Assembly: GCA_020205615.1 (NCBI GenBank)
Contig: CM035162.1
Location: 38,802,464-38,866,463, forward strand
Direction: 5' to 3'
DNA: 64,000 nucleotides
From: Panax quinquefolius
Taxonomy: Eukaryota > Streptophyta > Magnoliopsida > Apiales > Araliaceae
This document shows positions 43,998-55,422 of the stretch, piece after piece (position 1 is the stretch's first letter; every line of letters starts with the position of its first letter). The position numbers and the translations under genes were made by a program. The notes under the pieces were generated by a model. That model was not told the origin of the DNA. It made no database searches and was given only the letters and a program-made list of their open reading frames with translations.

Positions 43998-46900
43998 TGT
44001 GACGCCCCCAAAATTAGGTATAAATCACCCATTCTGAGTCGCCAGATACATGGTACAAAATTCAAATACAACTTCATTTATACAACTATTGAAATGTCAG
44101 ATAGAATACGACCACGATTAACTATGAGTTTTAATACAAATGTATGTAACTCTCATGGTACCTCGACCACAACCTTACAATGATACTTTACATAAAAGTA
44201 TAGTCAAACACTGTTTTAAGAATTAAAATATTTGGGAAGTGCTCAATGAAACCTTCGTACATGGGAGGTCATGCGTCTAGGTTATGATAGATATCATATG
44301 TCCACAGAATTATCCTTGGTTGACCCAATAGACCCCAAAGAAAAATGAGAAGATTACTATCATCTTCTTTCCAATGGTGAGTCTTCTCTTGGCATATAAT
44401 TATCTCCACTGTCTCCAAGTAAAAATTATATTTCAAATAAATTCCAAGATCGTATAGGTAGTGCTCGTAGATATACTCAGCAAGTGTATGTGCACAACCC
44501 TATCTTATGATAACACGAGGTTGTATGTCATTAGACATCTTGTATGATAGTGGCAAAACACCCTTCCAAAGTTGGTTTCACCTCACCCTATTTGGTTCAC
44601 CAAAATTAAATATCAAATGACGTATATAATACGACACACTTATCTAAAGTTCTCAATAAAATTATTTCCATACTATTTAGGGAGAACCTCAACAGCTATA
44701 GACCACCGTTCTATTTCCCTGTTATCCCCGCTCGACCCAGCTACACTCTTATTACCTGAAAGAAATTGTAAAGCAAAAGGGTGAGCACAACTAGCCTAGT
44801 AAAGAATACCATGACTAAAGATAATTAAATTATCAATAGCTTTCATCAGTAATAAATCAGAGATTTAGAACATATGGTAGATAATAAAACTTTCCAACCA
44901 TAGTTGCAGCGGAACGAGCAACCCATTAGAAGAGTCAAATAGACTATAAGGTCAATTATCTTCTCTATGTTAAAAGTCCACCAATAATATTTTATCCCTG
45001 TAACATCAATTAACAATTCCCGTCCACGATTATGTGAATAACTCATAATCACAATTGTGATTCTAAATTCCTCTTCGCACCCAGGACGAAGATAATTTTC
45101 ATCACCAGTCTTTACCTGAAACATCAAAAATCATGGTTATACCAAATCACAATTCGTGCTCGTAATCATTAAATCATCTTTGCACTATGGCTAAAAATAT
45201 TCATTATTATCACATCCATGAATTAATATTTCATTGCTGAGACTCAGCTCAATAATTAATCCACATCATTGAATCATCCCTCCACTACAGGCCAAGGATA
45301 TTCTTTAGTATCACGACCACAAATTATCCATGCACTACGGGCCAAAGATAATTGTGTTTTCATCAACGGTTCTGATCATACCATAAAATAATTCATCTTT
45401 GCACCTCGTCAAGAGAATCCATAGCCATAATCATACCAAAAACGCCCCATCAATGCACTATGGGCCATGAGGACTTTTTCCACATCATTTGTAACATTAC
45501 TAATCACGATTATACCGAATAATCTCTCGGTCATAATCATACCAAGTCCATTTATGCACTACAGAATACGTATTTGACTTTCAACATATTATAAACATGA
45601 GGATGATGACAATATTATAAGCATTAGTCAACTAAATCAATGATAAATATTAAAGACTTTAAATTTATCCAAACATTATCAATCACTTAATAAAATTATA
45701 ATCTAATATTGTTAATATTATAACAATATTTTAAATCACTCCTTAAACTTATAAACAATTTAATTTAATTGTTTACGCTTTTCCAAATAATACATTTAAT
45801 CATTCAAAATGCTATACTCATAAGATTTCATCACCAATAATCAAATTACTCATCAAAAATCTGCATATACCTTATATAGGATTTTCAAGCCATAAACTAT
45901 TTACCAATTTTTCAACTTCACATAACATATTTAATTCATATGTTCGTAACTAAACCATTTTCATGAAAATACCAAATCAGTCCCAAAATTATTCTTTTTT
46001 ATGGGATTAAGCGAATATAGTCCCATATTGAACATATATTTTTCTCGGAATTTTTAAAATTCATTTACTATTTTTCAAAAAATCAATTTCTAATTAATTT
46101 CTTAAGAAATTAGCAACCTCAAGGTTAACTCCAGAAATTCCCAAATCTTGACAGGATCTTTTACATGTTAACGTGAGCTTCCAGTTTAAATTTCATGGTC
46201 ATCAGAGTTATAGAACTCCGGTTATAGCTTTTTCCGTCGAAAAAACCTAAATATTGAAATGGTCATAACTTACTCATTTTAAGTCGGAATGAGCTCATTT
46301 TTGGACAGGAGGTACTTTATACCATATATTTCTATGTCCCAAAAAGCTGGAATTTTTCTCACAATTTAAGTGGCCGAAAATGCCCTTTTAAATTTCTGGG
46401 CAATAGCCTTTTTGTAATTTACAGCTTTTGATTCTTTTGCTAAAATCAGTCCACACGAAAATCTACAATACCTTTTCCAGTGATTCCACTTGGATAACTT
46501 AGGAAACTCATAGATCTAACTCTAGAACTTGACCACACTCAAAAATTCGAAATATAATAGGAGATATGATCAATTGAATTTCATGTTTCATTTTTACCAA
46601 AATCTGATTTTTAACCCTTTGTGATTTCTAAGAAACTTTCCTGTGTTCACATAATAACCAACATAACTCATCATGACAATGACATAATAATTCAATAAAA
46701 AAGTTCAAGAATTAATTTTAAAGATTTATAAGTTAATTTATCCTGAACTCAATAATGTCCAAATTGTCAACAGGATACTTCTTTGTCGAGTAAAATTCAA
46801 GAATGCTCAGAAGAATATTTTCATGAAAAGATAATGGATGAAGCGCAAATGTCAAGGATATTCCACTAATTTCATAGAGTATAGAAGTCAAAGCTTTAAC

Positions 46901-48204
46901 CAACTGAGTATAAGAGAATATGTGAAACTGCAAATGGATTTTCACCCACCATGCGGTAATCCACGTATACAGATCATTTTCACAATTTAATAAGGAATGA
47001 ATACAAAAGATCATTCACCATGCATGTGGTAATCCACATAGATAGGTTATTCCAACAGGATAATAAAGAATGGAATAACAGAAGGATTCACCATGCGCGA
47101 TAGATCGCACGTATATGTTATTCCCAAATGTAATAATCAATAATGGAACCCGGTCCCAAGAACGCATGCACGCGAGATATTCCGCGTAATAATAAATAAT
47201 GGAACCAGTCCCAAGTAACGCATTGCATAACAAGATATTCTAACAGAATAATAAATAATGGAATAACAACAGAAATCACCATGCATGTGATAGACCGCAC
47301 AGACAGGTTATTCCAACAGAATAATTAAAGAATAGAATAACAGAAGAATTTCACCATGTATGCGGTACTTCGCATAGACAGGTTATTCCAACATAATAAT
47401 AAAGAATGGAATAACAGAAGAATTTCACCAAGTATAGGATAGACCGCGTATACAAGTTATTCCAATAGAATAATAAAGAATAGAATAACAGAAGTTCTCT
47501 TCATGAATACGAAAGAAATAGTACCCCTTACGAGTACAACAAATAATATCCCTTACCTTTGAAAGAAAAGTATTCCAACTGGTAGGGTGAGGATATACTC
47601 GAAGAAAACTTGCACTACGCTCAAAGCTTTCTTAAACTCTAAAGAAATACACTCAAGATTATAGAAGAATAACTCTCTCTATAGTTTCTCTCTCTAGAGT
47701 TTCAAAGTGAATTCATAAGAAATAATGAAGGAATGAGCTTATTTATGTAAGAATGGATCATAAGTAACTAATTCATGAACGGTCCGTATTGATTTACTTT
47801 TAATCGGACGGTCCATATTTAAAGCAAAATCTTTTAAATAAAATATAATATATTCTATTTATAATCTAATAAAACGAATAACTTTATAAAAGTATTACAT
47901 TTTTATATAAAAAGATTTTACTATGCAAAATACTATACAGTGCACTATGCAACACTATGCATAATAAAATATAATATATTCTATTTATAGAATAACTTTA
48001 TAAAAGTATTACATTTTATATAAAAAGATTTTACAATGCAAAATACTATGCATGAATAGAATATAATATATTCTATTTATAGAATAAATTTATAAAAGTA
48101 TTACTGCTTTATATAAAAGCTTTTTCTGCTTTTATTACATTAATAATACTAATAAAATAAAACTGAGTGACTTATCACGTAAACATCAATAATCAACACC
48201 GCAG
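43998..48204 (-). repeat. LTR D, about 4.2 kb, missing its 5' start
   Basis: Reverse orientation, beginning TGTGACGCCCCC (LTR 3' end) at 43998. The region 45640-46690 is shared with the slice inside C. A GTTATTCC-type hairpin array lies at 46985-47500. The part near 47700-48190 is the reverse complement of F from about 43980 down to 43250. The first roughly 280 bp of the LTR are missing where G begins, so G interrupted it. No internal coding region is attached inside the window. Confidence 0.8.
46985..47500 (-). repeat. GTTATTCC hairpin array in LTR D
   Basis: About seven units of 65-80 bp with GAATGGAATAACAGAAG and GGTTATTCCAACAG in each, that is GGAATAAC and GTTATTCC inverted. Between them lie CACCATGCATGTGGTAATCC-like spacers. 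Confidence 0.88.
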
Positions 48205-48821
48205 TCAGAAGACCCCAACTTTTTGAATAAAGATTAAATTTTCTTAAAATATATTTTTGAATAATATGGTGTGGATTTGATATAATGTTATAGTTGTGGG
48301 TAATATTTATAAATTTTGTAAAGTACACAAGTTGTTATATAATATTCGATTGGTCTGAGAATATTTGTTTTAACAGAAATATTCGCAATAACGCACAATC
48401 ATTGGTGGACCCCCACAACGGAATTATTGTCGGATTGAAAAACGACAAAAATACTTTTTATGAAAATAACTACGAAGTTTTACTACCGTTAATTTGAAAC
48501 ACCCGTGTGTTAAAAGTACGAAGAATACACGCGATCGATTAAGAGTAGTACAAGGTATTGATTATTGATGCTTACGAGAAGTCACTCGCTTATACTCAAT
48601 TATTGCTACGATGATTAATGTGCATCATATCTCTTATATTATTGATTCAATTATTGTCACAAATTATCATTTGCATAATATATTATATTATTAAATCAAT
48701 AATTGAGACGATAAAGTTATTCATATTATTATTTGCAATATTGAGAATGTCTAGAAGTTACATCGAGGAGAGATTTGGTCACCTAATTGCGCGCCAATAA
48801 GGAGAAATCCTTATCGGAAAG
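48205..48821 (+). repeat. LTR G, 5' part only
   Basis: Starts TCAGAAGACCCCAACTTTT and follows F in order (ATGTTATAGTTGTGGGTAAT, GATTATTGATGCTTACG, GGTCACCTAATTGCGCGCC near 48777). It is cut at TTATCGGAAAG by element H. Confidence 0.8.
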
Positions 48822-51545
48822 TGTAAGACCCCAAATTACTAATAAATGAAATTTAATTTCCTCTATTTATCATTTTAAAATAGTAAGGGTTGATTTGATT
48901 AATGTGGTTAGTTATGGGTAAAATGCACAAATATCTCAAATAAGCAAGTGGTTATAAAATATTCATTATTATTTGGGGAATATTCGTTTGGTCGTGGAAT
49001 ATTTTTATTTGTCGAGGAATATTAAATGCGATGGTAGCGACATTGTGTGGGCCCCATAACGAAAGTGATTGGATGAAGAAAACGATAAGTATAAGTTGTT
49101 TATAAATAATCAGCGTAGTTATTCACAGATTATCTTTGTTGGAATACCCGGTGGTTAAAACACAATAATACGCGTTGTTGCACAAAGAAGACACAAAGAT
49201 TGCACCAATTATTGATTCTTACGTAAGAAGGCACTACTCAATAATTGTTACGATAATTACTACTCAATATTTTATTTTATTGATTCAATAATTCACATAT
49301 TGATATTTTATATTCTTTGTTATTTCAATAATTGTTACTACACATTATTTTCCATTATCGAAGCAATAATTCATATTATCCTAATAATATTATTAGAAAA
49401 TATTATTGGCAATGTCTAGAAAGTTCTGTCTAAGGAGAGGTTTGGTCACCTAATCATGCCATTAAGTAAGGAGAAATTCTTATTGAAAGCCCCTCTTTCT
49501 GAAACTACTGGTTGCAAAGATCTGTGATTCTATAATATTATTTGTGAATAATTAATTATTGATTTATATGATGAGGAAAATATTGATTTTATGTGGATAT
49601 AGATGGAGAAAATTTTTAAAGTGACAATTGTTAAAAAATTGATATTTTATCTTTTCTCGATAAAATAATATTTTATTATATTATTATAATATAATAATGA
49701 TAATATTTTTACAATGAATGTGGGATATATGAGTATAAGAGGAGGAAGAGTATTTTGTTGCATTAAATGATTAACACATGTTTTGTGTGTTCGGGAACCC
49801 AATAATTGACCAAATTTGATTATAAACTTTGTAAAATCGCCTTGCTTTGTGGATTTTTGGTCAATTTCTCGCTTGAAATTTGGAAAACTTTCTTATGCAA
49901 AGTTGTAGATAATGAAATTTCCTATGGAAAAGACATGTGGTTTGAATTTTTCTGACAAAAGGGCTATTTATTATGAATTATTGAAGTTTTAAAGTTCCGA
50001 AATAATTGATTTTTGGAAGTTTTAATTATTTATTTTATGAAAAACATTTTTTCTTACTTTTTCAAGAAGGTTAGCATGTGTGAATTGCTGAAATTCAGAT
50101 TCTTGGGTGGTGGGCTTGAATATTTATTAAATAAAATTATTTTAATAAATTTTCTCTTTGGGTGTTCTAAGCAATTTCCTATAAATAGGGTGCTTAGGTT
50201 AGATTTGAAAATCACACCGCTAAATCTTCTCTCTCTCTCTCTCTCTCGATATATTGAGTGTATTCTTGTGAGTATTTTGATACTTTGAGTGTTGCTATAC
50301 GGTGCAAGTTCAAGACATAGCTTATATCCGGTGTTTCAACTAGAAGTATTATTTTTTCGAGGTAAGGGATGTTATTTTCTTCGTAAGTGATATTATTTCT
50401 TCAATATCATTATGCCGAAATATTGGTTGGAACTTTTTATCAAATTTGAAACTTTTTCATATCGGGGTTACTATTCACGAGTTACTATTCATGAGTTACT
50501 ATTCACGAGTTATTATTCACGAGTACTATTCACGAAGCATGATGATTTTTTGTGGAATTTCTATCTTTTGGTGTCGGAGTTACTATTCACGTATATGACA
50601 CTATTCACGTATACGGCACTATTCACGAATACGACACTATTCACAGAAAAATTAAATTTTCGTTTTTCGTCCAAAATATCTATTATGGATACTAGCTTTG
50701 ATTGTATCCATGTTTTGATCATTCTTGAATTTTACTCTAATCTGGTTATTTATGAAGTATTTTTGAACTTGGATTATTTAAAATACGAATCCTTAATACT
50801 TGTTCTTTTGTTTCACCGGATTCGCTTTTTTTAAAATATTTTTCATCATCCTCACCCTAAATGATGATATTCTTGAATATCTTTGGCCTTGTAGTGCAAA
50901 GATGAATAATTTCGATGAATATCTTTGGCACGTAGTGCAAAGATGAACAGGTGTTTAGATGAACATGACCAACTGATGTATATCTTTGGCCAGATGAATA
51001 TTTGATTCCGTATATATATTGATTGATGTTACAGAGGATAAAATGTTGACGATGGACTTTTAAATTCATATATAGAAGATAGTAGATTTTATTCTCTACT
51101 TAACTCTTCTAATGAATTATTATTTCATCATGAATATTGATTTCAAACTTATTGTCTATTGTATTCTATTAGATTTTTCCCTGTTGAGGACTAATGATAA
51201 TTTGTTTTATATTATCTTAGTCATAATGTTCTTTACTGGGCTAGTTGAGCTCACCCTTTAACTTGTTGTTCTATTTTTCTTCTGAGGAGGCGAGAATGTA
51301 GCGAGTACTAGTCGGGGTGTGGAATGATGGTTCTAGAAGTGGTTCTAGTAGTCCTCACTATTCTGTAAAAATAGTGTATTAATAATTGTAATGAGGACTT
51401 ATTTGAGTATGGATATTGTCTAGATGACAATATTTGTATTTAAACTCACAGCTTTTATCTTTGATTAATAAAGTTGTAGTTGTTTCTATACCATGTATTT
51501 TGACGACTCGAATGGGTGTTTTATACCTATTTTGGGGGCGCCACA
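48822..51545 (+). repeat. 5' LTR of H
   Basis: 2.72 kb, TGTAAGACCCC to GGGGGCGCCACA. GAATATTC words near 48975-49025, GGTCACCTAATC block near 49445, TATA box 50180-50188, (TC)n at 50228-50247, GAGTTACTATTCACGA array 50465-50535, three ATCTTTGG...CAAAGAT hairpin units at 50870-50995. Confidence 0.92.
50180..50188 (+). promoter_or_regulatory. TATA box, 5' LTR of H
   Basis: TATAAATAG after TTTCC, followed by GAAAATCACACCGCTAAATC as in the related LTRs. Confidence 0.75.
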
Positions 51546-51547
51546 AA

Positions 51548-51562
51548 TTAATATCGAGCTTA
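51548..51562 (+). other. primer binding site, element H
   Basis: TTAATATCGAGCTTAGG just after the LTR. A damaged form of the initiator Met tRNA site, again with CG for CAG. Confidence 0.65.
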
Positions 51563-51728
51563 GGGATATGATCTCTGGAGATCGGGAATAGAACTAGGAG
51601 GGAGAGACGAGTAAATCCTTCGCTAATGTATCCTACTTAAGCTTATTTGTTGGTTGGTCAGAGTATAGGGATATTATGTTGTATGTTAATTTCTGTAATT
51701 AACCCTTGTTTTATGGCAGTATTTGAGA

Positions 51729-52860
51729 ATGTCGACTGAGAATGTTAACAGTGGAGTAAATGAGACCGTGGAGACACCTTTACTCATCAATCAGGAGAAC
51801 GTGCAACAGGAAGACAATGTTCCTCCTGTAAACAACATCACTGATCAGACGATGAACGACGGGATGTTTAGAAGCTTTTGCGAGTTCATGCAAAATCGAT
51901 TTGAGGAGACTCGTGTTCAAAATACCCGGTAGAAATGATAGCAATTCACGGTTTGTCACAATGCAAGCGAGTTCAAAGAGTTGGGACCACCGTAATGCAG
52001 GAAAGCCGGATCCGATTAAGGCGAGACGTGGGTCAAACAAATTACCAAGATATTCGATGTCATGGGATGCACGGAGGAACGTAAGGTTCCATGCGCTACT
52101 TTTATGTTCAGAATGAGGCAGACATTCTTTGGTGGGAATCGTGAAGCGCACTCCACCCAAAGACGCCAAAGATGTCTTGGGAGACATTTCAGAATCTGCT
52201 CAATGACAAATACTTTCCTAAAAGTGTTCGCTATATGAAGGAGGTAGAGTTTATTAGATTGGAACAAAACAACATGATTTGTCCCAAAGATGAAAGCGGT
52301 TCGCGAGAGTTATCCGTGTTTGCACCTCATTTGGTGGAGAATGAGGAACGTATGACGCGGATGTTTCGAGAGGTTTGAAACCCGCATACGTTAATATCTC
52401 ATTTCTCATAAATTTTCTCTCTTTTCAGATGTTGTCAATATGGCTCAATTATTAGAAGCGAGATAACGAGTACTACCAATCGAGGGACCACAACCGAGAT
52501 CATCCCCATGGCCGGCAAATCATCGTAACAACAATAACCAAATGAAGAAAGAAGTATACGGACAAGAGCGGCAAACCACTGGTGGTAATCATGGCCATGA
52601 GAATAGAAGAAGCGAGTCGGGGGGAAATTTTAAAAAGAGGAGATTCAACAATGACAATATGAAGACGTCAAAGACCAAAGAAGAATCGGTTCCAAGGGAG
52701 GAGAACGACCACTTTGGTCGTATGCTATAAATGTGGAAAAGAGGACATATCACCCAAACCGCCTACAACAGTTCAAGGTATGTTATAATTGTGGAAAGGA
52801 AGGACATATCGCTCGAGATTATGACGGTAAGAATAAACCAAGTCCAATGAGGATGGTGAC
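51729..52860 (+). pseudogene. gag: element H gag
   Basis: ATG at 51729 opens MSTENVNSGVNETVETPLLI and stays open for 68 codons to EETRVQNTR. After a frame change come the capsid piece MSWETFQNLLNDKYFPKS and EVEFIRLEQNNM (52172-52280), the APHLVENEERMTRMF segment, and the basic linker (52540-52730). Two zinc knuckles at about 52735-52830 follow: CYKCGK...GHIT is damaged, and CYNCGKEGHIARDY lacks the last Cys. Gag would bind and package the RNA; this copy needs at least four frame corrections. Confidence 0.87.
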
Positions 52861-52959
52861 TCAAAAGGTCATCCCGTAAAAGTAAAAAGTCAACGGTTCC
52901 TGGAAGAGCGTTTTTCATGACTGGTCAGAATGTGAGGAACCCGAACGAAGTTAGCATGG

Positions 52960-54060
52960 GTTAGTTAATTATAAATTCTTACGAAGTCTATACCTTATTA
53001 GATACCGATTCTACCCATTCTTTTATCTCTCCTGCTTGTGCTCAACGTTTAAACTTGACTCCGGAGAAATTAGACTTTGATTTATCTGTGGAGACTCCGT
53101 TAGGAGAAACTTTCATCACATCCACTATTTATAAATCTTGTTTGATCCAAGTTGGCACCATCACATTACCTGTTGATCTTATCTCTTTAAAGATACTTGC
53201 TTTTGATGTGATTTTAGGAATTGATTGGTTAACTACTCATCATGCCAAATTGATTGCTTTTGTAAGGTTGTTAGTTTTTATATTCCTAAGCAACCTGTTA
53301 TTCGAATTCAAGCAACCAAACCATTGAAGTCAAACTCTTTCATATCAAGCTATAAAGTCATTCGTTTATTGAAAAATGAATGTCAAACTTTCTTAGCCAT
53401 GTTATGGACTTGAACAAAAATACGTCAGATTTGAATGATATTTCTGTTGTTAGTAAATTTCCTGGCCTAATCCCAGAGCGTGATATTGAATTTTGTATCG
53501 ACTTTGAACCCGGTACAAAACACATTTCTAAAATCTCATATCGAATGGCTCCTTTTGAACTTCAGGAGTTAAAAAAAACCCAACTATAGATGTTTATAAC
53601 CGAGCCTCTATCTGGTGACTTCTTTTGTGGAATGCATCGAAGCCAGACTCTCCGTAGGGGACGCCATATTTGTACGATCGTAAACTGATAGGTGTCATTG
53701 TGACGTGCTATCCAAGGTTGGGATATGAGTCACAGTTGAGAGCAACCTAAGTCGGTAATCGAAATACGTAGCTTTCTAGTCTTAGTTGGTTATTATCGGA
53801 GATTCGTTGAAGGATATTCTTGAATCGCTACTCCATTAACGCTACTGACTCGTAGAGATACAAAATTCGAATGGAGCAAGGAATGTGGGAAGAGCTTCGA
53901 AGAACTCAAGAGGAGACTCATTTCGGCACATGTTCTGACCATACCATCTTGAAAAAGCGAACGTGGTAGCTGACGTGTTGAGTAAAAGATCGTATACGAG
54001 TACGAGTGTGATATTGTCAAAGACCCATTTCATATAACTTACAAATGATAGATGTAGAGT
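52960..54060 (+). pseudogene. pol: element H protease and RT/RNase H remnant
   Basis: Protease is readable over 52980-53330: YTLLDTDSTHSFISPACAQR has Asp where the catalytic DTG/DSG glycine belongs. The downstream LAFDVILGIDWLTTHHAK linker is intact. RT begins near 53465 ([26 protein letters not shown]) and stops near 53590. About 150 bp of non-RT filler follows (53590-53740). It resumes at RSFLVLVGYYRRFVEGYS near 53765-53820, then a frame-broken WEELRR segment and EKANVVADVLSKRSY near 53955-54000. The RT fingers/palm with YVDD/FIDD and most of RNase H are absent, exactly as in B and E. Confidence 0.87.
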
Positions 54061-55422
54061 TAAAGACTCTAGGGACTCACGTGATGATATACGAGTAGAA
54101 CCGACTTTAATCGATAAAGGTAAAACCGTTCAAGCTACACACCAGAGCTGATGAATATGAAGAAGAAAGTACAAGAAGGTATTATTCCTGAGGCAAGAAT
54201 CGATAAAGAAGGAATACTTCGAGTCCACTCCAGACTTTGTGTTCCTAACGATTCTGATTTGAAGTACAAGATCATGATGGAGGCACACAATACACCATTT
54301 GCAATCCATCTTGGAAGTACCAAAATGTATTGTGATCTTCGACATACATTTTGGTGGAATAATATGAAGAGAGAGATTGCAAAGTTTATCTCGAGGTGTT
54401 TAACTTGTCAACATGTAAAGGCGGAGCATCAAGTACCTAAGGGTCCGTTGCAACCACTTGAGATTCCGAAATGGAAGTAGGAACACATTACCATGGATTT
54501 CGTTACGGGTCTTCCCACGGTTTCTCAAGGCATAAATGCGATTTGGGTTATTGTTGATAGATTAACCAAGTCTGCCCATTCCTTACCGATACGGGAGACT
54601 TATTCCCTTGAACGTCTTGCTCGTATGTACGTAGATGAGATTATGAGATTGCATGGCATGCCAGTATCTATAGTTTCGGATCGTGACCCAAGATTCACTT
54701 CAAGATTTTGGGTTAGCTTGCAATAAACTATGGGTACGGATTTACGATTTAGTTCGGCATACCATCCTCAAACAGATGGACAATCAGAGAGGACTATTAA
54801 AACTCTTGAAGATCTATTAAGACTCTATGTCCTAGACTTCAAAGGAAGTTGGAATAAGTATTTACCATTGGTGGAATTCTCCTACAACAACAGTTATCAG
54901 GCAAGTATAGGGGTGGCTCCATTTGAAGCATTATATGGACGGAAGTGTTGCTCTCCAGTATGTTGGGATGAGGTAGGAGAAGCAACGTTGTTGGGACCAG
55001 AGTTGGTACGAATGACTACAGAGAAGATCTAAATGATTCGATAACCTATACAAACGGCATAGGATCGAACCAAAAGAGTTATCACGGATCTTCATCGAAA
55101 TGACGTGGAATTTAGTATTGGGGATCATGTATTATTAAGTGTGGCTCCATGGAAGGGAGTTACAAGATTTGGGAAGAGAGGAAAGCTCAATCCACGATTT
55201 ATTGGTCCATTCCGTTTCTTGACCGAGTAGGAAATGTGGCTATAGACTCGCGTTACCTCCAAGTATGTCTCGTGTTCATAATGTTTTTCATATATCTCGT
55301 ATTCGTAAATATGTGAAAGACCCAAACCACGTTATTGAGTTAGAATCGGATGAGATAGCCGAAGACTTAACTTACGAAGAGGTACCTGTCAAGATCTTGG
55401 ATAGGAAAGAGCATGTCCTACG
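54061..55422 (+). pseudogene. pol: element H integrase (nearly complete, two stops)
   Basis: The zinc-binding N-terminal domain lies at 54151-54480, with His residues in MMEAHNTPFAIH and Cys residues in RCLTCQHVK. A TAG at 54478 follows KWK where related elements usually have Trp. The core follows: first Asp in MDFVTGLP (54493), second in [12 protein letters not shown] (near 54675). A TAA at 54724 follows LQ, and the Glu is in TDGQSERTIKTLEDLLR (near 54775-54825). GRKCCSPVCWDEVGE and the C-terminal HISRIRKYVKDPNHVIELES (near 55285-55345) follow. The chromodomain starts EEVPVKILDRKEHVLR, where J is inserted. All three DDE residues are present; stops and one frame change near 55035 inactivate it. 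Confidence 0.9.

Noticed and set aside
50412..50834. 140-codon open frame in the H LTR
   Set aside because: It spans the TTACTATTCAC minisatellite and leader; related LTRs do not keep it open and it matches no family.
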